Source of the DNA: Kitasatospora sp. MAP5-34
GTDB taxonomy: Bacteria > Actinomycetota > Actinomycetes > Streptomycetales > Streptomycetaceae
NCBI RefSeq assembly: GCF_029894335.1
Contig: NZ_JARXZC010000001.1
Location: 124,001 to 188,000, forward strand
Reading direction: 5' to 3'
Length of the DNA stretch: 64,000 nucleotides
Shown here: positions 25,464-34,300 of the stretch, piece after piece
Layout of the letters: every line of letters begins with the position of its first letter
How positions within the stretch are numbered: position 1 is the stretch's first letter
The notes under the pieces: generated by a model
Databases searched by the model: none
Told to the model about the DNA's origin: nothing
Seen by the model: the letters and a program-made list of their open reading frames with translations, nothing else
Position numbers and translations under genes: made by a program

Positions 25464-26833
25464 CCAGCCCGGAGCCCGACCTCTTCGACGTGGTCAACCC
25501 GGCCACCGAGGAGGTGATCGAGACGGTGGCGATGGCTGGCCTCGCCGAGACCGACGCCGCCGTCGCCCGCGCCAAGGCGGCCTTCGACGGCTGGCGCCGG
25601 GTGGCGCCCGCCGATCGCGCCCGCCTGCTGCGGGCCTTCGCCGCTGCCGTGGACGCCGACCGAGAGCACCTGGCGCAGCTCGAAGTCGCCAACGCGGGGC
25701 ACACGGTGGGCAACGCGCGCTGGGAGGCGGGCAACGCCCGCGACGTCATCGAGTACTACGCGGCGGCGCCGGAACGCCTCTTCGGACGGCAGATCCCGGT
25801 TGCCGGGGGCCTGGACATCACGTTCCAGGAACCGCTGGGCGTGATCGGCATCATCGTCCCCTGGAACTTCCCGATGCCGATCGCCGCCTGGGGCTCGGCC
25901 CCCGCGCTGGCGGCGGGCAACACGGTGATCCTCAAGCCCGCCGAGCTGACCCCGCTGACCGCGCTGCGGCTGGCCGAACTCGCCCTGCAGGCCGGGATTC
26001 CCGAGGGAGTGTTCCAGGTGCTGCCGGGTCGCGGTCCGGTGGTCGGACAGCGCTTCGTCACCCACCCGGACGTGCGGAAGGTGGTGTTCACCGGTTCGTC
26101 CCGGGTCGGCAAGGGTGTCGCCGCCGGGTGCGCGGACCAGGTCAAGCCCGTCACCCTCGAACTCGGCGGCAAGAGCGCCAACATCGTCTTCGCCGATGCC
26201 GATCTCGCCAAGGCCGCCGCCACCGCGCCCTACGCGGTCTTCGACAACGCGGGCCAGGACTGCTGCGCGCGGTCCCGGATCCTGGTGCAGCAGACGGTGT
26301 TCGACGAGTTCATGGGCCTGCTGGAGACGGCCGTCCTCGGCGTCAAGGTCGGCGACCCCCGGGACGAGAAGACCGAGATGGGCCCGCTGATCTCGGCCGC
26401 CCAGCGCGAACGGGTCGCGTCGTACGTCCCCGAGACGGTCGCCGTCCGGGGCTCGATGCCGGAGGGCAAGGGCTTCTGGTTCCCGCCGACGGTGCTCGCG
26501 CCGGTCGACCAGTCCTCGCCTGCCTTTACCGAGGAGATCTTCGGGCCCGTGGTCGCCGTCGTCCCCTTCCGGGACGAGGAGGACGCGCTGCGGATCGCCA
26601 ACTCCACCGAGTACGGCCTCTCCGGCTCGATCTGGACCCGCGACCTGGGCCGGGCGATCCGGGTGGCGCGCGGGGTGGAGGCGGGCAACCTGTCCGTCAA
26701 CTCGCACTCGTCCGTACGTTATTCGACCCCGTTCGGCGGCTACAAGCAGTCCGGCCTCGGCCGCGAACTCGGGCCGGACGCGCTCAACGCTTTCACCGAG
26801 ACCAAGAACGTCTTCATCTCAACCGAGGAGTAG
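25460..26833 (+). CDS. NAD(P)-dependent aldehyde dehydrogenase
   Basis: The protein has 457 residues. The cofactor motif WNFPMPIAAWGSAPALAAGNTVILKPAELTP lies in the N-terminal Rossmann half, the general base Glu is in TLELGGKSANIVF, and the catalytic Cys is in GQDCCARSR. The end motif SVNSHSSVRYSTPFGGYKQSGLGRELG is also present. An AAGGAG ribosome-binding site lies upstream and the start overlaps the amidase stop. In the pathway it would oxidise the gamma-glutamyl-aminoaldehyde to the acid. The length is slightly short of the usual 480-490 but no motif is missing. Confidence 0.94.
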   Translation: MTSPEPDLFDVVNPATEEVIETVAMAGLAETDAAVARAKAAFDGWRRVAPADRARLLRAFAAAVDADREHLAQLEVANAGHTVGNARWEAGNARDVIEYYAAAPERLFGRQIPVAGGLDITFQEPLGVIGIIVPWNFPMPIAAWGSAPALAAGNTVILKPAELTPLTALRLAELALQAGIPEGVFQVLPGRGPVVGQRFVTHPDVRKVVFTGSSRVGKGVAAGCADQVKPVTLELGGKSANIVFADADLAKAAATAPYAVFDNAGQDCCARSRILVQQTVFDEFMGLLETAVLGVKVGDPRDEKTEMGPLISAAQRERVASYVPETVAVRGSMPEGKGFWFPPTVLAPVDQSSPAFTEEIFGPVVAVVPFRDEEDALRIANSTEYGLSGSIWTRDLGRAIRVARGVEAGNLSVNSHSSVRYSTPFGGYKQSGLGRELGPDALNAFTETKNVFISTEE

Positions 26834-26837
26834 CACC

Positions 26838-27605
26838 ATGACGAACCGTCTCGACGGCCGGGTGGCCGTCATCACCGGCGCCGGCAGCGGCATCGGGCTC
26901 GCCACCGCCCGCCGGTTCGCCGCCGAGGGAGCGAAGGTGGTCTGCGTCGACCTGGACGCGGTGTCCGGCAAGGCGGCGGCCGATGAGGTCGGCGGCCTGT
27001 TCATCCAGGCGGACGTCACCGACGAGGACGCCGTCCGCGCGATGTACGAGACCACCGTGGCCGAATTCGGACACCTGGACATCGCGTTCAACAACGCGGG
27101 CATCTCGCCAGCCAACGACGACTCGATCCTGAAGACCGGCCTGGAGGCGTGGAAGCACGTCCAGGAGGTCAACCTGACCAGCGTCTACCTCTGCTGCAAG
27201 TACGCCATCCCGCACATGCAGCGGCAGGGTAAGGGCTCGATCATCAACACGGCCTCCTTCGTCGCGGTGATGGGCGCGGCGACCTCGCAGATCTCCTACA
27301 GCGCCTCCAAGGGCGGCGTGTTGGCGATGTCGCGCGAGCTGGGCGTGGAGTTCGCCCGCCAGGGCATCCGGGTCAACGCGCTCTGCCCCGGCCCGGTCAA
27401 CACCCCCCTCCTCCAGGAGCTCTTCGCCAAGGACCCGGAGCGCGCGGCCCGCCGCCTGATCCACATCCCGCTCGGCCGCTTCGCCGAGCCCGAGGAGATC
27501 GCCGCCGCGGTCGCCTTCCTGGCGAGCGACGATTCCTCGTTCATGACCGCCAACACCTTCCTGGTCGACGGCGGCATCTCCGGCGCGTACGTCACCCCGG
27601 AGTAA
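26838..27605 (+). CDS. Short-chain dehydrogenase/reductase (3-oxoacyl-ACP reductase type)
   Basis: The protein has 255 residues, preceded by GAGGAG in the end of the previous gene. Classical SDR landmarks are TGAGSGIG (13-20), NNAG (85-88), Ser140, YSASK (Tyr154, Lys158) and the C-terminal GRFAEPEEIAAAVAFLASDDSSFMTANTFLVDGG. Last gene of the operon, four bases after the dehydrogenase. It probably performs an alcohol/aldehyde step before the aldehyde dehydrogenase, for example on a gamma-glutamylated amino-alcohol. The family annotation as an ACP reductase is generic and fatty-acid synthesis is unlikely here. Confidence 0.93.
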   Translation: MTNRLDGRVAVITGAGSGIGLATARRFAAEGAKVVCVDLDAVSGKAAADEVGGLFIQADVTDEDAVRAMYETTVAEFGHLDIAFNNAGISPANDDSILKTGLEAWKHVQEVNLTSVYLCCKYAIPHMQRQGKGSIINTASFVAVMGAATSQISYSASKGGVLAMSRELGVEFARQGIRVNALCPGPVNTPLLQELFAKDPERAARRLIHIPLGRFAEPEEIAAAVAFLASDDSSFMTANTFLVDGGISGAYVTPE

Positions 27606-27638
27606 TCGGCGAACCTTACGCAACTGGGTAACCCATGG

Positions 27639-27706
27639 GGGCGCGGGGAACTGCGCGAGCGACGCACGACGTACGTGCACGGTTGCGCGCGCAGTTCCTC
27701 GCGCCC
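27639..27706. terminator. Long hairpin between convergent genes, Streptomyces-type
   Basis: Nineteen-base arms with one mismatch (GGGCGCGGGGAACTGCGCG at 27639-27657; CGCGCAGTTCCTCGCGCCC at 27688-27706) enclose a 30-base loop. The arm word GGGGAACTGCGCG is, from my knowledge, a hairpin repeated widely between convergent genes in streptomycete genomes. It would end both the dehydrogenase operon and the ThrRS transcript. Confidence 0.8.
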
Positions 27707-27719
27707 TGTTCTGGTTGCT

Positions 27720-28958
27720 CTAGCTCCACAGATTCGGGCTGAGCGCAGCGGTGAGAGCCCCGATCCGCGCCAGCGCGTCCGCGACGGGCAGCGCCTCCGG
27801 GCGGCGCCCGTCGCGCAGCCGCAGCGCGACGGCGCCCGAGGCGACTTCGCGGGGGCCGACGACGGCCTGGTACGGCACCAGCCGGGCCGCGCGGATCCGG
27901 GCCCCGAGGGTGCCGTGCTCGGGGCCGGCGAGTTCGGCGCGCAGTCCCTGCTCGAGGCAGCGGTCCACCAGTGCTGCAGCTGCCGGGAGTTCGGCCTCGG
28001 AGACCGGCAGCGCGACCAGTTGGACGGGTGCGAGCCAGCCGGGGAACGCGCCGCCGTGCACCTCGATCAGGTGGGCGACGGCCCGTTCGACGCTGCCGAT
28101 GATGCTGCGGTGGACCATCACCGGCCGGTGCTTCGCACCGTCCGCGCCGATGTAGTGCAGGTCGAACCGCTCGGGCTGGTGGAAGTCGATCTGGACGGTG
28201 GAGAGGGTGGACTCGCGGCCCGCGCCGTCGGCGATCTGTACGTCGATCTTCGGGCCGTAGAACGCCGCCTCCCCTTCCACCGCCTCGTACGGTACCCCCG
28301 ACGCCTCGAGTACCTCGGTCAGCAGGGCACAGGACCGTTCCCACAGCGCGGGTTCGGCCACGTACTTCCCGCCGGGTCCGGGCAGCGAAAGCCGGTAGCG
28401 GACGGGCTTGATGCCGAGCGCGGCGTACGCGCGGCCGATCAGCTCCAGCGCGCCGAGCGCCTCTTCGGCGGCCTGCTCCGGGGTGCAGAAGATGTGCGCG
28501 TCGTTGAGCTGGATCGCCCGTACCCTGGTCAGGCCGCCCAGCACCCCGGACCGCTCGGAGCGGTACATTCCGCCCAACTCGGCCATCCGCAGCGGAAGTT
28601 CGCGGTAGCTGTGGGCCCGCGAGCGGTAGATCAGCGCGTGGTGCGGGCAGAGGCTGGGCCGCAGCACCAGCTGCTCGTTCTCGCCGAGGTCCATCGGCGG
28701 GAACATGTCCTCGCTGTAGTGCGACCAGTGCCCGGAGAGCTCGTACAGCTCGCGCTTGCCGAGCACCGGCGAGTACACGTGTCGGTAGCCGGCCCGGCGT
28801 TCGACGCCCAGGATGTACTGCTCGAGGGTGTGCCGCACGGCCGCGCCGGCGGGCAGCCAGTAGGGGAGGCCGGAGCCGATCAGCGGGTCGGTGTCGAACA
28901 GGTCCAGCTCGCGGCCGAGCTTGCGGTGGTCGTGCCTGGTGGCGGTCTCGTTGTGCAT
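27720..28958 (-). CDS. Short threonyl-tRNA synthetase paralogue without TGS and editing domains
   Basis: The protein has 412 residues from ATG 28958, preceded by GAGGAG; housekeeping ThrRS is about 640-660. The catalytic core is complete. Zinc ligands are Cys104 (RPSLCPHH), His155 (NDAHIFC) and His283 (MVHRSIIGSVER). Motif 2 is MYRSERSGVLGGLTRVR (131-147) and motif 3 lies in HRSIIGSVERAVAHL. The anticodon-binding domain follows (about 312-412). The whole N-terminal half (TGS plus editing domain) is absent, so mischarged Ser-tRNA(Thr) would not be cleared in cis. Such paralogues can act under threonine or zinc stress or confer resistance to ThrRS inhibitors; which applies here is inference. 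It is preceded by a Thr-codon leader and attenuator. Confidence 0.93.
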   Translation of the reverse strand: MHNETATRHDHRKLGRELDLFDTDPLIGSGLPYWLPAGAAVRHTLEQYILGVERRAGYRHVYSPVLGKRELYELSGHWSHYSEDMFPPMDLGENEQLVLRPSLCPHHALIYRSRAHSYRELPLRMAELGGMYRSERSGVLGGLTRVRAIQLNDAHIFCTPEQAAEEALGALELIGRAYAALGIKPVRYRLSLPGPGGKYVAEPALWERSCALLTEVLEASGVPYEAVEGEAAFYGPKIDVQIADGAGRESTLSTVQIDFHQPERFDLHYIGADGAKHRPVMVHRSIIGSVERAVAHLIEVHGGAFPGWLAPVQLVALPVSEAELPAAAALVDRCLEQGLRAELAGPEHGTLGARIRAARLVPYQAVVGPREVASGAVALRLRDGRRPEALPVADALARIGALTAALSPNLWS

Positions 28959-29005
28959 GGTGGTGGTCTCCTCGCGGGGGGTGGGGCGAGCGGGGACCAC
29001 ATGGC

Positions 29006-29035
29006 GAAGCCCCGGGGCACTCGCCCCGGGGCTTC
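29006..29035 (-). terminator. Attenuator hairpin in front of the short ThrRS gene
   Basis: A perfect 13-bp GC-rich stem (GAAGCCCCGGGGC / GCCCCGGGGCTTC, loop GAGT) lies between the leader-peptide stop and the ThrRS ribosome-binding site. On the transcript, the 5' arm segment corresponding to 29029-29023 can instead pair with 29067-29061 (seven pairs, one G-U), a candidate antiterminator. There is no U-tract, which is common in actinomycete terminators. Confidence 0.75.
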
Positions 29036-29052
29036 GGACAACAGAACAGCTG

Positions 29053-29106
29053 TCAGCGCGCCGGGACACTCTCCGGCGTCGTCGTCACAACAGCTGCGCG
29101 CTTCAT
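29053..29106 (-). CDS. Threonine-rich leader peptide (attenuation leader)
   Basis: The 17-residue open frame is MKRAAVVTTTPESVPAR, with three consecutive ACG Thr codons at 29085-29077, followed by the attenuator and then a threonyl-tRNA synthetase gene. The match between the codon run and the downstream amino acid is the classical signature of ribosome-mediated attenuation. The ATG overlaps the stop codon of the upstream MMPL gene (ATGA), so translation may be coupled to it. A small hairpin (29078-29073 with 29064-29059) spans the Pro-Glu-Ser-Val codons and could be opened or held by the ribosome position. Too short for ordinary gene finders. Confidence 0.72.
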   Translation of the reverse strand: MKRAAVVTTTPESVPAR

Positions 29107-31241
29107 GTTCTCGAGGCTAGCAGGTGGTGCGGCGGCGGGGGATTCATTTCCCGGTCGCGCCGGGACAGCGCGCTCGGCCACCACATCCGGTGGTCGAGGT
29201 CGATGGTCAGCGCGGTGACCAGGACGGAGCGGACCACCAGGGTGTCCAGCAGGACGCCGAGCGCCACCGCGAAGCCGATCTCGGCGAAGCCGACCACCGG
29301 CAGCGTCCCGAGGACGCCGAAGGTGCTCGCCAGGATCAGCCCGGCGGAGGTGATCACGCCGCCGGTGGCCGCCAGCCCGGCGACCGCGCCCGCCCGGGTG
29401 CCCCGGTGCAGCGCCTCCTCGCGGACCCGGGTCATCAGGAAGATGTTGTAGTCGATGCCCAGCGCGACCAGGAAGACGAACACGAACAGCGGGAAGGCGT
29501 TGTCCTCCCCCTGGAAGTGGAAGACGTGCGCGAAGAAGAACGAGCTGATGCCGAGCGCCGCCGCGTAGCTGAGCACCACGGTCGTGATCAGCACCAGCGG
29601 GGCGGTCACCGCCCGCAGCAGCCCGGCCAGGATCAGCAGCACTACCACGAGCACCAGCGGGATGATCGCCCGGTTGTCGCTCGCGGAGGCCCGTCCGGCG
29701 TCCAGGATCACCGCCGTGCTGCCGCCGACCTTGGCGTCGGCGTTCGGCACGGCGTGCACGGCCGTCCGGACCCGGTCGACGGTGGCCTTGGCCCGGCTGC
29801 TGTCCGGTGGATCGGCCGGTGTCGCCTGGATGAACGCCTTGCCCGCCTGGATCACCGGGGGAGTCGTCCCGGCGATGCCCGGGGTGCTCTGGGCGGTCTG
29901 GCGGACGACGGCGGCGCTGTCGGCGGTGCTGATGATCGAGAGCGGGGCGCCGGTGCCGCCCGGGAAGTGCTGGTCGATCACCTGTTGGCCGACCACCGAG
30001 TCGGGCTTCCCGGTGAAACTCCCGGCTGTGCTCAGCCCGTTCGCGTTGAGCGAGAGCAGCCCGAGGCAGCAGGCGGTCAGCGCCAGGCCGGTACCGATCC
30101 AGACCTTTCGCGGACGGTGGGCGATCCAGGCCCCGACGTGCGCCCAGCGGCCGGTGGCGGTCGGCTCGGGCGTACCGTACGCGGGCCGGACGGGCCAGAA
30201 CACCCACCGTCCGCAGATCACCAGCAGAGCGGGCAGCAGCGTCATCATCGCCAGCAGCGCGACCAGGACGCCGATCGCGCAGACCGGGCCCAGGCCCCTG
30301 GTCGAGTTCATCCGGGCGATCGTCAGGCAGAGCATCGAGGCGACCACCGTCGCCGAGCTGGCGCCGATCGCGGGGCCGGCCCGGTGCAGGGCGAACGCCA
30401 TCGCCTCGTGCCGGTCCTCGTGGCGGCGCAGCTCCTCCCGGTAGCGGGCCGTCAGCAGCAGGGCGTAGTCCGTCCCGGCGCCGAGCACCAGCACGATCAG
30501 GATGCCCGCGCTCTGCGCGTTGACGGTGAGACCGGCGTGTTTGGCGAGCAGGTAGATGACGCCCTCGGCGACGGTCAGCGCGACTCCGGCGGAGAGCAGC
30601 GGCAGCAGCCAGAGCACCGGGCTGCGGTAGGTCAGGAGCAGCAGCACGATGACCACGCTGACGGTCGCGAACAGCAGGGTGCCGTCGATGCCCGCGAACG
30701 CAGCCGCCTGGTCGGCGCCGATCCCGGCGGGCCCGGTGACGTGGGTGGTCATGCCCTGGTCGTTGGCGGCGGCGGTGGCCCGCAGGCTGTCGACGGCTGG
30801 CCGTAGTTGGTTCCAGCCGCCGGAGCCGCTGATGTCGACCGGGATCACCGTCTGGAGCGCTTTGCCGTCGGCGGACTCCTGCGGGCCGATGGCCCGGCCG
30901 AGGACGTGCGGCGCGGTGGCGAAGGCCATCGCGTCCTGGGCGGCCTTGGCCCGGTCGGCGGCCGTGATCCCGTCCGTCCGCTGGTACACCACGACGGCCT
31001 GGGCCTGGTCGATGGGCTGGAACGCCCGTTGCTCGTTGAGTACTTGGGTCGACTCGGCGCTGCCGGGCAGCCAGCTGGACGCCTGGTTGTCCTCGGCGCC
31101 CATCAGTTTCCCGGCGAGTGGCCCGGCCGCCGCGATCAGGACGATCCAGAGCAGGAGGACCACCCATTTGCTGCGGTGACCGCAGGGCAGGGCGGCAAGT
31201 CGGCCGGAACGGGCGGTGGTCGGGGCTTGGCGGGTGTCCAT
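29103..31241 (-). CDS. MMPL-family transporter (RND superfamily)
   Basis: The protein has 712 residues from ATG 31241. It has a first membrane helix (WVVLLLWIVLIAAAGPLAGKLMG), a large extracytoplasmic loop, then a six-helix cluster containing VLVLGAGTDYALLLTARYREEL. A second half has the same plan (FVFLVALGIDYNIFLMTRVREEAL). GTDYxLLLxxRYREEL and GIDYNIFLMTRxREE are the paired MMPL proton-relay signatures. It probably exports a lipid or hydrophobic small molecule using the proton gradient. The stop codon overlaps the start of the Thr leader peptide, placing the exporter and the ThrRS paralogue in one transcription unit. This supports, by inference, a joint drug-resistance role. Confidence 0.93.
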   Translation of the reverse strand: MDTRQAPTTARSGRLAALPCGHRSKWVVLLLWIVLIAAAGPLAGKLMGAEDNQASSWLPGSAESTQVLNEQRAFQPIDQAQAVVVYQRTDGITAADRAKAAQDAMAFATAPHVLGRAIGPQESADGKALQTVIPVDISGSGGWNQLRPAVDSLRATAAANDQGMTTHVTGPAGIGADQAAAFAGIDGTLLFATVSVVIVLLLLTYRSPVLWLLPLLSAGVALTVAEGVIYLLAKHAGLTVNAQSAGILIVLVLGAGTDYALLLTARYREELRRHEDRHEAMAFALHRAGPAIGASSATVVASMLCLTIARMNSTRGLGPVCAIGVLVALLAMMTLLPALLVICGRWVFWPVRPAYGTPEPTATGRWAHVGAWIAHRPRKVWIGTGLALTACCLGLLSLNANGLSTAGSFTGKPDSVVGQQVIDQHFPGGTGAPLSIISTADSAAVVRQTAQSTPGIAGTTPPVIQAGKAFIQATPADPPDSSRAKATVDRVRTAVHAVPNADAKVGGSTAVILDAGRASASDNRAIIPLVLVVVLLILAGLLRAVTAPLVLITTVVLSYAAALGISSFFFAHVFHFQGEDNAFPLFVFVFLVALGIDYNIFLMTRVREEALHRGTRAGAVAGLAATGGVITSAGLILASTFGVLGTLPVVGFAEIGFAVALGVLLDTLVVRSVLVTALTIDLDHRMWWPSALSRRDREMNPPPPHHLLASRT

Positions 31242-31312
31242 CTCGTACTCCCGAATGCGTGTGCTGCGGATGCTTCCAGGTGAGAAGATGCGGCTTGCCT
31301 CAGGCTTTCGGC

Positions 31313-34300
31313 CTACGTGACGATGCTCCGGTGGTGCGGGGAGGCGCCGGGCGGGATCTCCAGCTCGAACCAGACCACCTTGCCGTCGGTGGTGCTGCGG
31401 CTGCCCCAGCGGTGGGCGAGTTCGTTGATCAGGTGCATCCCGCGCCCGCCCTCGTCCGAGTCGCCGGCCCGGCGCGGGGCCGGCGGATGGCTGTCGATGT
31501 CGGCGACCTCCACCGTCAGCAGCCGGTTGCGGAAGATCCGTAGTTCGGTGGGTGCTCCGGCGTGGGTCAGCGCGTTGGTGATCAGCTCGCTGGTGAGCAG
31601 TTCGGCGATGTCGACGAGAGTTCCGAGTTCCCAGGAGTCCAGGGTGCGGCGGACGAAGCGGCGGGCGTGCCCGACCATCGAGAGGTCGTCCGCCAGCGGC
31701 AGTACGGCCAGCCGGTAGGTCTCGATCGGGCGGACGTGGGCCATGATCACGGCGATGTCGTCCTGGCCGGCGCCCGCGTGCGCGCCCAGCGTGCCGAGGA
31801 CGGCGTCGCAGGTCTGCTCCAGCGTGGGCCGGCGGTCGGCGACGGTGCGGCGCAGCAACTCCAGCCCCTCGTCCAGATCCTGGTCCCGGCGCTCGACCAG
31901 GCCGTCGGTGTAGAGCACCAGGATGCCGTCCTCGGGCAGCGAGAAGTGCACACTCTCGAACGGGACTCCGCCGATGCCCAGCGGCGCGCCGGGCGGCAGC
32001 TCCAACAGGTGGGCGTCGCCGGTCGCGTCGCCGACCACCGGCGGCAGATGGCCTGCGCAGCAGGCGACGCAGCTGCGGTCGAGCGGGTCGTAGACCACGC
32101 AGACGCAGGTGGCGAACTGGCCCTCGCCGCCCGCCGAGGCGGCGTCGTCCAGCCGTCGCATCACCCGGGCCGGGTCCATGTCCATGGTGATCAAGGTCCT
32201 TGCCACCGTACGGAGTTGACCCATCGTAGCGGCGGCCCGGATGCCGTGCCCCATCACGTCGCCGACGATCAGCGCGACCCGTCCGCCGGAGAGCGGCACC
32301 ACGTCGAACCAGTCGCCGCCGACCTCGCTGACCACACTGCTCGGCAGGTACCGGTAGGCGATCTCCAGCCCGAGCGAGCGGTGCACCTCCTGCGGCAGCA
32401 GGCTGCGCTGCAGCGTCAGCGCGGTGTCCCGCTCACGCCGGTACAGCCGGGCGTTGTCGATGCAGACCGCCGCCCGGGCGGCCAGCTCCTCCGCCAGCGC
32501 GACGTCCGCCGCCGTGAACGGCTCGGGGTTGGCCGTCCGGATGAACTCCGCGCCGCCCAGCACCACACCCCGGGCCAGCAGCGGCACCATCAGGTACGAG
32601 TGGACACCCGCCTCGAGGCTCGGCTCCACCCGGTCCGGTGAGGCGACGATCCTGTGCAGCGCGGCCTCGTCCACCTCCGCGACCAGGATCGAGCGCCCGT
32701 TCCGCAGACTCTCCGCGTACAGCTTCGCGGACCGGGACGGTTCCCCGACGGCGTCGGCGGCCCCCGCCATCACGACCGACTCGCCGATCTCGCCGACCGC
32801 GACGGCCCGCATCAGTGCCGGCCCGGTCAGCGGCAGTGGCGGGGCCTCCTCGCCCTCCAGCACCGACTCCAGCAGGTCGACGGTCACGAAGTCGGCGAAG
32901 CGCGGTATCACCACCTCCACCAACTCCCGTGCGGTGCGGTTCAGATCGAGGGTGGTGCCGATCCGGGTGCTCGCCTCGTTCAGCAGGGCCAGCCGCTGCT
33001 GGGCGGCGTTCGCCCGCTCCAGCGCCACCTGCAACTGCCGGGCCGAGTCCCGCTCCCGGGTGTACAGCAGCGCGTTGTCGATCGCGACGGCGGCCCGCGC
33101 GGCCAGCTCCGCGGCCAGCGTGAGGTCCTCGTCGTCGTACGGGCGCTCCGTCACGTTGCGGTAGAACGCCGCGATGCCGACCGCCGCGCCCCGGGCGATA
33201 AGCGGCACCACCATCAGCGAGCGCACCCCCTCCCGGACGGCGGCCTCCGCCCGGGCCGGGTCGTCCGCGAACCAGGTCAGCCCGGCCTCGTCCATCCGGG
33301 GCACCATCAGCGGGCGGCGGTGCGCCAGCGCCCAGGCGTACGGGGTGGACGGGTGGAAGCGGTGCACGGAACCGACCGCCGCCACCGGCGTCATCGCCGA
33401 CGCGGGGGAGCTGTGGAACGCCATCCGCCGCAGTACCGCCGAGCGGTCGGCCCGCCCGGGGGCCTGGGCCTCCTCGCCCCGGATCAGTGACTCCAGCACC
33501 TCCACCACCACGGTGTCCGCGAGCAGCGGCGTGGCGACCTGGGCGAGTTCGCGGGCGGTCTGCCCCAGGTCGAGCGTGGTCCCGATACCGGCCGAGGCCG
33601 AGTTGATCAGCGCCAGCCGTTCCTGCGCCGCCTTGGCCTCGCGCAGGGCCTGCGCCCGCGCCAGCACCGTCTCGTGCTGGCGCTGGTAGAGGCGGGCGTT
33701 GTCGATCGCGACGGCCGCCCGGGAGACCAACTGGTCGCCCAGCGTGATGTCCGGCTCGCCGAACGACTCCCGGTCGCCGCGCCGCGAGTACACCACCATC
33801 CCGAGCACGGTGCCCCGGGCGACCAGCGGGGTGATCTGCACCGGGCGCGAACGCTTGCCCCGGTAGGCCCGCAACCGCTCGTTCGGCATGCCCGAGGCGA
33901 GCAGCGGCAGCTCCCAGGACGGCGCCACCACCGTCCGGCCGGTCGCCATCGCCTCGGCGTAGGCGGAGTCCGGCGGTATCCGGTACACCGCCTCGGTCGG
34001 CAGGTGCTCCACCGGGTACTCCGGGTCGACGGTGGAGAGGGCGAGCCGGCGTACCCAGCGTTCGCCCGAGCCGTCGTCGGGCTTGCCGGAGACCAGCCGC
34101 TCCAACGCGAAGACCCCGGTGACGTCGGCGACCCGGGGCACCATGGTCTCGGCCAGCTCGCGGGCGGTCCGGCGCAGGTCGAGCGTGGTGCCGATGGACT
34201 CGATGGCGTCCACCAGCAGCGTCAGGCGCTCCGTCGCCCGGGCGGCCCGGGACTCGGCCCGGTAGCGCTCCGTCACGTCGATCAGGGTGGAACTCACCCC

